Below are positions 42,625 through 52,084 of a stretch of DNA of 64,000 nt, one piece after another. The DNA is from Verrucomicrobiaceae bacterium UBA7681 (GTDB lineage: Bacteria; Verrucomicrobiota; Verrucomicrobiia; Verrucomicrobiales; Verrucomicrobiaceae), in the NCBI GenBank assembly GCA_002482965.1, contig DLGZ01000002.1, forward strand, positions 1-64,000, written 5' to 3'. Each line of letters opens with the position of its first letter. Positions within the stretch are counted from its first letter, which is position 1. The translations under genes and the position numbers were made by a program. Below the pieces are notes generated by a model. The model searched no databases. It was given only the letters and a program-made list of their open reading frames with translations, and was not told the origin of the DNA.

Positions 42625-44040
42625 TTACCGGCCGAGCTGCAAATGCTGGTAAGGCAGCATCTTCAAATTGCTGCTGCAAGGCCCCGGCGTGTCCACCCAC
42701 AGCATGCGCGCAGCGATCTTGTCATACGCACGACGGTGAGCCACCGCAGCCTTCACCGCGACCACAGAAAGATCCTCAACGGCAATGCCCTGGCTGTGCC
42801 ACTGACCAAGATCGAAAGGCGGTGTTTTCACGCTGGTAATGAGGATGGTAAGCCCACCATGCCGAACCACGGCGCAGCGGCCCATGTCGAACACATCCCC
42901 GCACATGCTGGCCAGATGGCTGTTCTTGTCTTCGAGTTCAAAGCGACCGTCGTTCAACGCGATGAGTTCGACCTCGATTTCAAGCGGACCTGCATCCAGT
43001 CGGCTCCCTTTGCCTCCGAGTTTGATCGTACGCGCACCCGCTTCGATCTCGCTCACTGACTGCGGATCACTGATGCAAATGGCAGCGTTAGGAATGCCAT
43101 GGCGAATCAGCGCACGCAGCAGACCCGTACCATCGCCGGGTGCCCCGCCGCCGATGTTGTCTGAGGGCTCCACGAGCACGGTCAGGCCCGCAGGCAGAGG
43201 CTTCAACTGCGCCAGTACTTCATCCGCAGGCGGATCGGTGATCTGGCCGAGGTGGGTCATTTCTTGCGCACGCTTGCCTAGTTCTTCCAACTGCGGCGTG
43301 GCATCAGCCGTGGCGCATGCGACGAAACTGACGCCGGTATCCGGGGTGTCCGCAAAACTGAAACCTGCAACGATGTTCATCGCCCAGAGTGAATCTCTTT
43401 CAAAATGCCGTGCCATCGCTTCCAGCGTCAGCATAGGATCGTTCGCTGTGCCGGTGCCGGTTGGCGGCCAGACAATGCCAGGCTGCTGGAGTTGCATGTG
43501 CGGACGCTGGCCCGTGGTGAGGCAACGGTTCAGCAGGCGCGCCGCGATCAATCCGGCCTCGCGTGCGTCGGTATGCGGGTTTTCGCGATAACCTACCAAA
43601 CAATCCGCCAGGGCGGCCATCTGCGGTGAGAAATTTGCGTGGAGATCGAAAACACCAAAGATGGGAACATTGGTGATCGTACGCAGCCGGCGAAGGACCT
43701 CGCCTTCGACATCGAGAATTGTCTGCGAAACCATTGCACCATGAAGCACCAAGTAGATTGCGTCGTAGTCGGCTTTGGCGGCAGCGGGGGCGATGTCGCT
43801 CCAAAACTGCTCAATGACCTCATCAGCCACGGTGACGGAAGGCTGCGCACGGTAGTCGGCGGCGGGGATCATCTGCCAGCCGAATTCATCGGCGAGTTCG
43901 AGCACGCCGCCGAGCGGTGAAGAATCCCCTTTGCTGGCCCACAGCTCCTCGCCGCGCCGGATTTGGAAATCAGCGAGAGTGGTGAGTCCGTCGAGAAAGG
44001 TGTGCGTCTCGTGGAAGAGACCGGCAATGAGAATGCGCAT
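42625..44040 (-). CDS. M81-family metallopeptidase (MlrC-like)
   Basis: 471 residues. The N-terminus MRILIAGLFHETHTFLDG carries the first metal ligands; YLVLHGAMV, GVFDLHANFS, GYRENPHTDAREAG and VEPSDNIGGGAPGDGTGLLRAL follow the MlrC/DUF1485 pattern. MlrC in sphingomonads degrades linearised microcystin peptides; most relatives act on unknown substrates. The gene sits 55 bp from the SHC-like gene and 9 bp from the L,D-transpeptidase, all on the minus strand, so they may be co-transcribed. Confidence 0.9.
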   Translation of the reverse strand: MRILIAGLFHETHTFLDGLTTLADFQIRRGEELWASKGDSSPLGGVLELADEFGWQMIPAADYRAQPSVTVADEVIEQFWSDIAPAAAKADYDAIYLVLHGAMVSQTILDVEGEVLRRLRTITNVPIFGVFDLHANFSPQMAALADCLVGYRENPHTDAREAGLIAARLLNRCLTTGQRPHMQLQQPGIVWPPTGTGTANDPMLTLEAMARHFERDSLWAMNIVAGFSFADTPDTGVSFVACATADATPQLEELGKRAQEMTHLGQITDPPADEVLAQLKPLPAGLTVLVEPSDNIGGGAPGDGTGLLRALIRHGIPNAAICISDPQSVSEIEAGARTIKLGGKGSRLDAGPLEIEVELIALNDGRFELEDKNSHLASMCGDVFDMGRCAVVRHGGLTILITSVKTPPFDLGQWHSQGIAVEDLSVVAVKAAVAHRRAYDKIAARMLWVDTPGPCSSNLKMLPYQHLQLGR

Positions 44041-44049
44041 AGGCGAATA

Positions 44050-45030
44050 TTAACGCACAATGACGCGCGTTCCTGGCCGGATGAGTTGTGGAAGACGAAT
44101 GGCGTCCCAGTTGGCAAAGCGGACACAGCCTGCGCTGCGCGTGCGCCCAATGGTGCGCGGCATTGCAGTCCCATGCAGTCCGATGCCCGACTTGCTCAAG
44201 CCGCACCAAATGACACCGATAGGGCTGTTCGGACCGGGAGGAATCTGAAAGGCTACATCACCACGCACGCCTTCTTCCAAGAACTGTTTGTCGTAACGGA
44301 AGGTCGGCGTGGCCATCATGGTCACCACTTTCCAGGTGCCGACGGGGATGAACTGCGGTTTGCCGGGAGTGATGGGAAAAGCGGCCAGCATCATCTCTTT
44401 CTCACTGTAAACCGCCGCCATTCGCTCCGTGGTGTCCACAACGATGGTGTGACTGCTGAGCGTGGCGTCCGTTTTGAAGCCCTGCATCGGCTTGATGTCC
44501 TCGATGCGGAAGGATTTCACGTTTGGCACCACGATGATGTCGCCGGGCTTGAGCGTGGCCAGGTTCTTCTTGGGATTGATGACAGCCAGGAAGGACTCAT
44601 CTGTATGAAAGCGCTCAGCAATGAGCTCCACCATGCTGCGGTAGGCCATGAAGGGATAGACCGACGCCTTTTCGTAGTCTTCGGGCAGATCGGCGGTCAC
44701 ATACCGGGTTAGAATGGGCTGGATCTTGAACGCGGCGAAGGCGACGGGGACCTCGGCCTCCGCAACCGTCTGGATTCGTGCCCAATTATACAGATCCTTG
44801 TGGCCGTGGGCATAATTGTAGTTCACCACCGCCTTGTAGGTGAACTCGCCGATGGCGCCATCCAGCTTGCCGGGGCCGAAGAGATTTTTGTCGAGGAAGA
44901 TCTGGATGCGCAGGATGGTATCACGATCCTTGGGCACGGAAGGATCGTCTTTGGCCGGGCCCAGATCCTGAGCGCGGGCCGCCAGCGTAAAGAGGCAGAG
45001 CAAAAGAAGGTGTTTCAGCATCGACCCCAT
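44050..45030 (-). CDS. L,D-transpeptidase (YkuD) with LysM-like segment
   Basis: 326 residues from the ATG at 45030 (three codons upstream of another Met). Signal peptide (MLKHLLLLCLFTLAARA), a peptidoglycan-binding-like region (IQIFLDKNLFGPGKLDGAIGEFTYKAV), a short LysM-like KNLATLKPGDIIVVPNV and a C-terminal YkuD domain with HGTAMPRTIGRTRSAGCVRF (catalytic Cys). Such enzymes form 3-3 cross-links or attach proteins to peptidoglycan. The longer ORF to 45138 includes antisense sequence to the divergent methyltransferase and is not used. Confidence 0.9.
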   Translation of the reverse strand: MGSMLKHLLLLCLFTLAARAQDLGPAKDDPSVPKDRDTILRIQIFLDKNLFGPGKLDGAIGEFTYKAVVNYNYAHGHKDLYNWARIQTVAEAEVPVAFAAFKIQPILTRYVTADLPEDYEKASVYPFMAYRSMVELIAERFHTDESFLAVINPKKNLATLKPGDIIVVPNVKSFRIEDIKPMQGFKTDATLSSHTIVVDTTERMAAVYSEKEMMLAAFPITPGKPQFIPVGTWKVVTMMATPTFRYDKQFLEEGVRGDVAFQIPPGPNSPIGVIWCGLSKSGIGLHGTAMPRTIGRTRSAGCVRFANWDAIRLPQLIRPGTRVIVR

Positions 45031-45109
45031 GCTAATTCGCCTTCGGCAATGAGCAAGGAAGTGCGAGTCCTTGCCTGAAACGGATCTGACGCTTAGCTTT
45101 TGGGCACAC

Positions 45110-45952
45110 ATGCCTGTCACCGTCACCGATTCCCGCACCCCGGCCCAACTCCGCCAGCACTACGAAGTGGAGCGTGAACTCGCCGACAGGCTGCGGCATG
45201 CAACCAAGGAGCAACGCAGCACGCTGTATTCGGAGGTCTATGATGAGCTTTTCAAACGCGTGCCAGATCATCCGCAGCACACGAACAAGGACTCCCCCGA
45301 ACGACTGGCCGCCGATGTGGCGGAGAAAATGGAGATCCTGACGCCCTTTTTGACTCCGAAGACGGTGTTCCTTGAAGTCGGACCGGGAGATTGTGAACTG
45401 GCCAAAACGGTCGCGGCCAAAGTCGCTCAGGTGCTGGCGGTGGATGTCTCCGATGAAATTACGCGCAAACGCACGCTGCCGGACAATCTGCGGCTGGTGC
45501 TGTCAGATGGCAGCACGATTCCCGTGGCGCCGGGCAGCGTGAACGTGGCTTACAGCAATCAGTTGATGGAGCACCTGCACCCCGAGGATGCGGTGGAGCA
45601 ACTGCGTCACCTGCATGCCGCGCTGGCCCCGGGTGGCGTCTATCTTTGCATCACCCCCAGCCGCCTCACCGGCCCCCATGACATCAGCTGCTTCTATGAC
45701 ACTGAGGCGAAAGGCTTTCATCTCAAGGAGTACACCGTGGGCGATCTCTCCGCCATCTTCCGGCAAGTCGGTTTCGCCAAGACACGCATCATCTTCGGCG
45801 GACGCGGCAAATTCATGCTGCTGCCCACCTGGCCTGCGGTGATCTGCGAGAAGTTGCTTTCCCTGCTGCCGTACGGCCTGCGCAAGGCTCTCGCCCTGAA
45901 GCCGCCATTCCGCTGGCTGTTCGGGGTGCGGCTGGCGGGGTTTAAGGGGTGA
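45110..45952 (+). CDS. Class I SAM-dependent methyltransferase
   Basis: 280 residues from the ATG at 45110. Motif I is VFLEVGPGDCELAKTVA, motif II VLAVDVSDEITRK, motif IV YSNQLMEHLHPEDAVEQLRHL, followed by ALAPGGVYLCITPSRLTGP. The type is common in sugar or lipid methylation clusters, and the C-terminal LLPTWPAVICEKLLSLLPYG could be membrane-associating. The substrate is unknown. The start is 79 bp from the divergent L,D-transpeptidase start, so a shared promoter region is implied. Confidence 0.82.
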   Translation: MPVTVTDSRTPAQLRQHYEVERELADRLRHATKEQRSTLYSEVYDELFKRVPDHPQHTNKDSPERLAADVAEKMEILTPFLTPKTVFLEVGPGDCELAKTVAAKVAQVLAVDVSDEITRKRTLPDNLRLVLSDGSTIPVAPGSVNVAYSNQLMEHLHPEDAVEQLRHLHAALAPGGVYLCITPSRLTGPHDISCFYDTEAKGFHLKEYTVGDLSAIFRQVGFAKTRIIFGGRGKFMLLPTWPAVICEKLLSLLPYGLRKALALKPPFRWLFGVRLAGFKG

Positions 45953-46048
45953 AGTTCGCATGAAATCATGGTCCCGGGCTTTTTTAGATTCCCGCAGCTT
46001 CAGGGAGGCGTAGCGCATCTGCAATCCTGCTGCGTTCTAAGGCCGTTT

Positions 46049-46483
46049 CTACCACTCTACTCCAATTGCATAGTCGTCCCCCTCGTTAGTCCACGGTCGG
46101 ATGTGGAAGTGATGCCGGAAAATCGCGTCGAGAATCTGGGCGACCTCGCGCGGTGAAGCGGCGGCAACCGAGTAGTGTGTGCCGTCAGCAACGAGTGAAG
46201 ATGCGCCAGTGCTTGCGATCTCAACAATCCGAGGAACATCCAATGGATTCTCTCCCACATCGAGTTTGTCACGAAGCATCCGAACATCGGCAACCTCGTA
46301 GCTCTCATGCCTGTGGCCCTCACCCTGCCCACAAAAGGTAATCCACTGATCCCAATTCCGAAGCTCGCGAAGCCGTAGGACGGCGTCTTCCATCGCCGCG
46401 ACAGCGGAATCAAAATTGCCGTCCGGATGCTCCATGAACGGTTTTGCAGGTTTCGTTCCGAATATCTTTTTGAGAAAGCTCAT
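46049..46483 (-). CDS. Hypothetical protein
   Basis: 144 residues, acidic and soluble, no signal peptide. Composition and codon use are closer to 18428-18913 than to the neighbours. Features are a basic start (MSFLKKIFGTKPAKPF), a central helix (VAAMEDAVLRLRELRNWDQWITF) and a C-terminal IRPWTNEGDDYAIGVEW. No family recognised. The frame is complete and has no overlapping competitor. No partner gene is evident. Confidence 0.6.
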   Translation of the reverse strand: MSFLKKIFGTKPAKPFMEHPDGNFDSAVAAMEDAVLRLRELRNWDQWITFCGQGEGHRHESYEVADVRMLRDKLDVGENPLDVPRIVEIASTGASSLVADGTHYSVAAASPREVAQILDAIFRHHFHIRPWTNEGDDYAIGVEW

Positions 46484-46625
46484 AAGGTTAGGAGTGCGAG
46501 CGGCGACTGGTTAGGTGCCATCATATTCATCGCTGTGTTACGTATTCATCCAAAAATAAATTGCTGCAAGCTCTGCAAAAGCAGCAGCAGAAGCTACGCG
46601 TGTCGATAACACATCAGCGTTGAAG

Positions 46626-46689
46626 CGACACCGCATCCGCAGACTGGACGGAGGGCGGAGAGGGCGCGCCCCCCGCGAAAGCGGTGTCG
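46626..46689. repeat. CGACACCGC inverted repeat
   Basis: CGACACCGC (46626-46634) and GCGGTGTCG (46681-46689) form a perfect 9-bp inverted repeat around 46 bp of very GC-rich sequence. The 294-bp gap 46484-46777 has no convincing gene. The sequence resembles dispersed intergenic repeats I have seen in related genomes, which is an impression only. Confidence 0.45.
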
Positions 46690-46777
46690 TTGATCCCTCC
46701 TTATACTTCTTGTAGGGGAGTTGAAGACAATGGGGCAAAGAGGGCGCTGGGTCGACAGGCCGGAGTGTCTGTCGTGC

Positions 46778-49003
46778 TTAATCGCGCAAGGACTGCAACC
46801 AGCGGTCGAGCTGCTGCATGAGTTCCGGAGGGCCATCGGTGGGAAAGTTGTCAATCAGCCAGCTCACGTCTTCACGGGCCCCTGTTTTTTCTCCAAGACG
46901 CTGACGCATTTGCGCACGGGTGAGGCGTTCTGCGGCGGACTGCGGGTCAATGGCAAGGACGAGGTTTAAATACGGAAGGGATTCGCGAAGGGAGCGGCTG
47001 GCATCAAACACGCTGCTCATCAGATTGCGCAGCATGCGCAGCAGTATGGCCTGCTTAGTGGTGGGTGAGAGAGCACCTTCCGGGAAATGACCGTCCTCGG
47101 TGAGATCTAGCGCCGCCTGCTCTACCGTGACGAGTTTCCCGTGTTCGAAGACATCGACGAGCTGAAGTTCCCCTTCGGGGCCATCGCGATAGCCGACCAT
47201 GAATTTGCCGGGCAGCGGCACGCCAAACACGCCCTGTACGCCTAGAGCGGAGGCAAGCTCTACATAGAGCACGCTCAGTGTGATGGGCAGGCCTTCGCGG
47301 TCATCAATGACTTCGTTGAGGTAGCTATTGGAACGGCTGCTGTAGTCGCCGCGACTGCCGTGGAAGCCGTTCTCTTCAAAGAGATAGCGGTTGATGCGCT
47401 TTACGGCGGTGATGGTGCCCTTGCTGATCTCGGGATCGTCTTTGAGGTCGAGCACCATGGCCTTGAAGCTGTTCATGTAAGTGGCGATGTCGATCTCCGG
47501 GTTGTCGTGTCGTGCCAGCAGCAGGGCACAGCGCAGCAGATTGATCTCCGGCTCGGGCTTGGCGAGTTCGGCGAGGATTTCCTTCGTCATGGCCCGGCGG
47601 TGCAGCTCGTGTTCGAGTTCGCGCAGCTTCGTGGCTTCTTCTTCGAGCTTGTGACGCTGCTCCACCAGCACACGGCGGGCGGCGGCAGGGTTCTCCAGCA
47701 GGCCGTCCAGGGTTTTATCGGCCGTGGCTGCGGCGGCGATGTATTCCTCCACCTTGGAGCGGAGCTGGGAGGCGAGTTCGGGCTGCAGCGGCTTTTCGGC
47801 GAGGTCGGTGCCGATACGGAAATTGCGAAACTGAGCCACAGTTGTCCTGAATTTGCACAGCCCGGCGGAACCAGCGCGCAGGCCAGTGTCGTCACTTTCG
47901 ATGACCTGCTGGCCATTCACAAAACAGACGATGCGCTCGGGCTCGACGCGGACGCGCAGTGAGTTCCATTCGCCGGGTTTGTAAGCATCACTTGGAACAT
48001 CAGCGAGGATGGTCCAGGAATAGACATCGGGGCCGTCAAATCGGGTGAGGCGCAGTTTCCCGCCCGAGGCGTAGAAGCCGTAGTGCTTGTCTCCGCCATC
48101 CGAACAGAAGGTGAGGCCGGCGGCACCGGATTCATCATCAAGGCGTACCGTCACGGCGATCTCAAAAGTGCCTTCAGGAACTTTCTGCGTCGAGAGGCAG
48201 AGCGCGCGCCCGCCGAAGCCTGCACCGGGAAATTCGGAACGGATGACGCCTGCATGCTGCGTCCACTGCGCCCCCAGATGGGTCTGCCACTGCTTCGGGT
48301 TCAGCGCACCGATGGTCAGCCAGCGGGACATGGGCACGGGATTCGGCTTTTCGATGAGCGTTTTGAGGTCGTTCACCGGCATTGCGAAGCCGAGGTTGTC
48401 AGTCTTGAGAGACTTCAGCGTGAGCAGACCCAGCACGTTTCCCTGCATGTCGAGCAGAGGGCCGCCGCTGTTGCCTTTTTCGATGGGGACGGCGACCTGC
48501 AGCATCTCCAGGCCATCCACATCGCGTGTGGCGGAAAGCACCCCCTGCACGATGCTGAAACCCAGACCTTCCGGCGCGCCCATTGCGATGATGGGATCGC
48601 CCTGCTGGACTTTGCTGGAATCTCCAAGAGGAAGGGGTTTGAGCCCTTTGGCGTCAATTTTGAGCAGAGCTAGGTCGTGATGGCTGTCGCTGGCCTGGAC
48701 GGCGGTGACATCGTAGGTTTTGCCATCGTACATCTCGATTTGCAGGCGGCGGGCTTCGCCGATGACATGTAGATTCGTGGCGATGAGGCCGTCCTCGCTC
48801 ACGATGAAGCCGGAGCCGATGCCGTCGGTGCCTTCACGGCCGATCTGGGTGATTTTGACCAGCGACGGACGAATGCTCGCGGCCAGGAAGGTGACGGTGT
48901 GGGCTGCGGGGCTTTTGGGCTTGGCGCCCTCCTTGGGTGCGGCGGTGAGATTGCCCCCAAAACCCACGGCAAACACGGCAAGGAAAAAGAGGGTGCGTTT
49001 CAT
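46778..49003 (-). CDS. Secreted trypsin-like protease fused to concanavalin-like and SirB1-like domains
   Basis: 741 residues from the ATG at 49003 with a signal peptide (MKRTLFFLAVFAVGFGGNLTAA). Residues about 45-215: HtrA-type protease with His in NLHVIG, Asp in HDLALLKI and Ser in GNSGGPLL. About 225-405: beta-sandwich of the LamG/DUF1080 kind (FEIAVTVRLDDESGAAGLTFCSDGG...). A coiled coil (EEYIAAAATADKTLDGLLENPAAARRVLVEQRHKLEEEATKL) leads to a SirB1/transglutaminase-like region (about 490-741; DREGLPITLSVLYVELASALGVQ). The last module is usually cytoplasmic, so exporting it is odd. Confidence 0.85.
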   Translation of the reverse strand: MKRTLFFLAVFAVGFGGNLTAAPKEGAKPKSPAAHTVTFLAASIRPSLVKITQIGREGTDGIGSGFIVSEDGLIATNLHVIGEARRLQIEMYDGKTYDVTAVQASDSHHDLALLKIDAKGLKPLPLGDSSKVQQGDPIIAMGAPEGLGFSIVQGVLSATRDVDGLEMLQVAVPIEKGNSGGPLLDMQGNVLGLLTLKSLKTDNLGFAMPVNDLKTLIEKPNPVPMSRWLTIGALNPKQWQTHLGAQWTQHAGVIRSEFPGAGFGGRALCLSTQKVPEGTFEIAVTVRLDDESGAAGLTFCSDGGDKHYGFYASGGKLRLTRFDGPDVYSWTILADVPSDAYKPGEWNSLRVRVEPERIVCFVNGQQVIESDDTGLRAGSAGLCKFRTTVAQFRNFRIGTDLAEKPLQPELASQLRSKVEEYIAAAATADKTLDGLLENPAAARRVLVEQRHKLEEEATKLRELEHELHRRAMTKEILAELAKPEPEINLLRCALLLARHDNPEIDIATYMNSFKAMVLDLKDDPEISKGTITAVKRINRYLFEENGFHGSRGDYSSRSNSYLNEVIDDREGLPITLSVLYVELASALGVQGVFGVPLPGKFMVGYRDGPEGELQLVDVFEHGKLVTVEQAALDLTEDGHFPEGALSPTTKQAILLRMLRNLMSSVFDASRSLRESLPYLNLVLAIDPQSAAERLTRAQMRQRLGEKTGAREDVSWLIDNFPTDGPPELMQQLDRWLQSLRD

Positions 49004-49059
49004 GGGATGATTTGAAGATTGCGTACGAGCCGGGCGTTTGGAAAGGTCCACTTTCGTTT

Positions 49060-52056
49060 ATGAGCATACGTCACGCCGCCTTTCTGTCATTCTTGTCCTT
49101 TTCAACTCTCGCCGTGTTGGCGGATGAATTTCCGAAGCCCTTCAACACCGAGAAAGGCGATCCGATGCCTGCCGAAGAGGTGGCGCGGACGATGGAACTG
49201 CCCAAGGGCTTCAAGTGCGTGGTGTTTGCCGCCGAGCCGGATGTGCAGCAGCCGATCGCGATGAGCTGGGACACCAAGGGCCGGCTGTGGGTGGCGGAAA
49301 ACTATACGTTTGCGGAAACACCCATGCGCTGGGATACCAAGCTGCGTGACCGTATCATCATCCTGGAAGACAAGGACGGCGACGGCAAACACGACGGGCG
49401 GAAGGTGTTCTGGGAGGGCGGCAGCTACCTGACAAGCGTGGAAACCGGCTACGGCGGCGTCTGGGTGCTGCACAACGGCACACTGAGCTTCATCGCGGAT
49501 AAAAACGGCGACGACGTGCCGGATGGCGAGCCCGAGGTGCTGCTGGATGGTTTCAATGTGAAGACCATCGGCCATAACATCGTCAATGGACTGCGCTGGG
49601 GACCGGACGGCTGGCTGTATGGGCGCCATGGCATCACCGACACCTCCAGCGTGGGCGCACCGGGCACGCCAGCGGACAAGCGTGTGAAGATGAACTGCGC
49701 CATCTGGCGCTACCACCCGACGCTGAAGATCCTGGAAACCGTGGCGCATGGCGGTACGAACTCCTGGGGGCATGACTGGAATGCCGACGGCGAGCTGTTT
49801 ATGATCAACACCGTCATCGGGCACCTGTGGCATGTGATCCCCGGTGCTTACTACCGCCGCATGTTCGGCACGCATCTGAACCCGCATGTGTATGAGGTCA
49901 TCGAGCAGACGGCGGATCACTTCCACTGGGATACCGGTTCAGAGAGCTGGAGCGACATCCGCAAAGGCATCAGCAACAAGACGCTCGAACTTGGCGGAGG
50001 TCACGCACATGTGGGCATGCTGATCTATCAGGGCGGCCTCTGGCCCAAGGAATACGAGGGCGCCATGCTCACCTGCAACCTGCATGGCAACCGCATCAAC
50101 GTGGACAAGCTGGAGCGCCAGGGCTGCGGCTACGTGGGCAAGCATGCGCCCGATTTCATGCAGGCCAAGGACAAGTGGTTCCGCGGCATCGACCTCCTCA
50201 CCTGCCCGGATGGCAATGTGGTCGTCTCCGACTGGAGCGACAGCGGCGAGTGCCACGACAACGATGGTGTGCACCGGACGAGCGGGCGGATTTATAAGAT
50301 CGTGTACGGAGAGCAGAAGAAGGCGGAACCGATCAATGTGGCGGCGATGAAGGATGAGGAACTGGTGAAGCTGCTGTATTCGCCCAACAACTGGTGGGTG
50401 AGACAGGCAACCGAGTTGCGTCATGAAAGAGGTGTGTACGTGGCAGACTTGCCTGCAGCCTTGGGTCATTTGGAATCGGCGACCGCGGATGAGTCTGTCC
50501 GCTGTGCGTCAATCGATGTGATCTCATCCAGCTCGCCACCACCACTCATCACTAATCTCGCTCACATGGAGGAGCTTTATCAAAAAAGATTAAAAAGCGA
50601 CAAAGCAGGACAAATGCATACGCGTCATATTGCGACTGACGCTGCGGCTGGGGAGGAATTGTACCGCAGTGCACGGCAAGATCCTTCCGGCCTCGTCCGC
50701 CTTCACATCGCCTCCGCACTCCAGCGCCTTCCCCTCGAATCTCGCTGGCCCATCGCCACAGCTCTGGCCAAGCACGAAGAAGACGCCAACGACCGCCAGC
50801 AGCCGCTCATGATCTGGTATGGCATCGAGCCTGCCGTGGCGGCGGATCCGCTTAAGGGCGTGGAGTTGATCAAGGAGGCGAAGCTGCCCACCGTGCGCCG
50901 GCTGGTGGCGCGGCGAATCGCGGAGATGATTGAAGCGAAGCCGGAAGCGGTGGATGCGCTGGTGGCGCTGATGACGGAGCAGAAGGACGTGCGTGATGAT
51001 GTGCTCGCGGGCATTGCGGCTGGTCTGGACGGCTTCAGCTCTGCGAAGAAGCCGCAGGGCTGGGATGAGTTTGTTCGCGGTGTCGCACCAGAACCGGCTA
51101 AAGCCGGGACTACAATACAAAGCCTCTCCGTGGTGTTCGGCAGCGGTCGTGCCTCGGACGAGTTGATCGTCATCGTCAAGGCTGCGGATGGCGATGCGAA
51201 TGCGCGGCTCAATGCTTTCAAGAGCCTCACGCGTAGCGCGAAGCCGGAGTTGTTGCCGGTGATTCGTGGGCTGATCAATGACAAGGTGCTGGGCATCGTG
51301 GCCCGCAGTGCTCTGGCGGCGTATGATGATCCGAACATCCCGAAGGCGATGCTGAATCCGTGGCCGGGTCGTAGCGAGGAGCAGCAGGCGGCGACGGTGG
51401 CCACGCTGACCTCACGCCCGAGCTACGCGAAGGCGCTGCTGGAAGCGATCAAGGCGAAGAAGGTGCCGACGACGGCGATCTCCCCTTTCCAGGCGCGGCA
51501 GATTCGCAGCTTGGGAGATGAATCTGTAAATACCTTGCTCACCCAAGTCTGGGGCGAAATTCGCGACACTCCTGAGGCGAAGAAGGCGGAATTTGCGAAG
51601 TGGGAGGGCCTGCTGACGCCTGACGTGGTTGCGAAGGCGGATCCGGCCAAAGGCCGCATGATCTTCATGGCGGCCTGCAGCGCCTGCCACAAGCTCTACG
51701 GTCAGGGCGGTGCCATCGGCCCCGAGCTGACGGGCAGCGACCGGCACAATCTGAAGTACCTGCTTGAAAACATTCTGGACCCCAGTGCTGTCGTGCCGGC
51801 GGATTACCGTGTGAGCGTGCTCAATCTGAAGGATGGCCGCACCATCACTGGCGTGATTCCTGAGCAGACTGAGCGAACTCTGACCGTGCAGACGCCTGCT
51901 GAGAGGCTGACGATTGAGCGGGCGCAGATCGTGAAGCAGGCGCAGCTTCCCGTGTCTCTGATGCCCGAAGGACTGCTGGCGGCGCTGGGAGATGAGAATG
52001 TGAAGAATCTCATCGCCTACCTGATGTCGAATGGGCAGGTGGAGATGCCGAAGTGA
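49060..52056 (+). CDS. PVC-type membrane-bound dehydrogenase/HEAT/cytochrome c protein
   Basis: 998 residues from the ATG at 49060; signal peptide MSIRHAAFLSFLSFSTLAVLA. An N-terminal beta-propeller sugar-dehydrogenase-like region (about 25-440) is followed by HEAT-like repeats (about 445-830) and a C-terminal cytochrome c domain (about 860-960) with CSACHKLYGQGGAIGPELTG and the family ending NLKDGRTITGVI. This architecture is typical of Planctomycetes/Verrucomicrobia; oxidation of a sugar or alcohol coupled to a cytochrome is inferred. A hairpin repeat is embedded in frame at 51094-51107. It is divergent from the protease fusion with 56 bp between starts. Confidence 0.9.
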   Translation: MSIRHAAFLSFLSFSTLAVLADEFPKPFNTEKGDPMPAEEVARTMELPKGFKCVVFAAEPDVQQPIAMSWDTKGRLWVAENYTFAETPMRWDTKLRDRIIILEDKDGDGKHDGRKVFWEGGSYLTSVETGYGGVWVLHNGTLSFIADKNGDDVPDGEPEVLLDGFNVKTIGHNIVNGLRWGPDGWLYGRHGITDTSSVGAPGTPADKRVKMNCAIWRYHPTLKILETVAHGGTNSWGHDWNADGELFMINTVIGHLWHVIPGAYYRRMFGTHLNPHVYEVIEQTADHFHWDTGSESWSDIRKGISNKTLELGGGHAHVGMLIYQGGLWPKEYEGAMLTCNLHGNRINVDKLERQGCGYVGKHAPDFMQAKDKWFRGIDLLTCPDGNVVVSDWSDSGECHDNDGVHRTSGRIYKIVYGEQKKAEPINVAAMKDEELVKLLYSPNNWWVRQATELRHERGVYVADLPAALGHLESATADESVRCASIDVISSSSPPPLITNLAHMEELYQKRLKSDKAGQMHTRHIATDAAAGEELYRSARQDPSGLVRLHIASALQRLPLESRWPIATALAKHEEDANDRQQPLMIWYGIEPAVAADPLKGVELIKEAKLPTVRRLVARRIAEMIEAKPEAVDALVALMTEQKDVRDDVLAGIAAGLDGFSSAKKPQGWDEFVRGVAPEPAKAGTTIQSLSVVFGSGRASDELIVIVKAADGDANARLNAFKSLTRSAKPELLPVIRGLINDKVLGIVARSALAAYDDPNIPKAMLNPWPGRSEEQQAATVATLTSRPSYAKALLEAIKAKKVPTTAISPFQARQIRSLGDESVNTLLTQVWGEIRDTPEAKKAEFAKWEGLLTPDVVAKADPAKGRMIFMAACSACHKLYGQGGAIGPELTGSDRHNLKYLLENILDPSAVVPADYRVSVLNLKDGRTITGVIPEQTERTLTVQTPAERLTIERAQIVKQAQLPVSLMPEGLLAALGDENVKNLIAYLMSNGQVEMPK
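51092..51117 (+). repeat. Intergenic-type hairpin embedded in frame
   Basis: AACCGGCTAAAGCCGGGACT: CCGGC-TAAA-GCCGG (51094-51107) followed by GACTACAATAC, inside the HEAT region of the PVC cytochrome gene, where it encodes PAKAGTTIQ near residue 679. The shape matches dispersed AAA-loop hairpins between genes. Confidence 0.5.
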
Positions 52057-52059
52057 GCC

Positions 52060-52084
52060 AAGGCGACGGGGTCTCCCGACCCCG
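52060..52084. repeat. CGGGGTC hairpin downstream of PVC cytochrome
   Basis: CGGGGTC-TCCC-GACCCCG (52067-52084) preceded by AAGGCGA, a near copy of the hairpin at 34567-34592. It starts 11 bp after the stop codon and may serve as a terminator-like structure, though no T-tract follows. The remaining 52085-52357 gap holds no clear gene. Confidence 0.55.
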
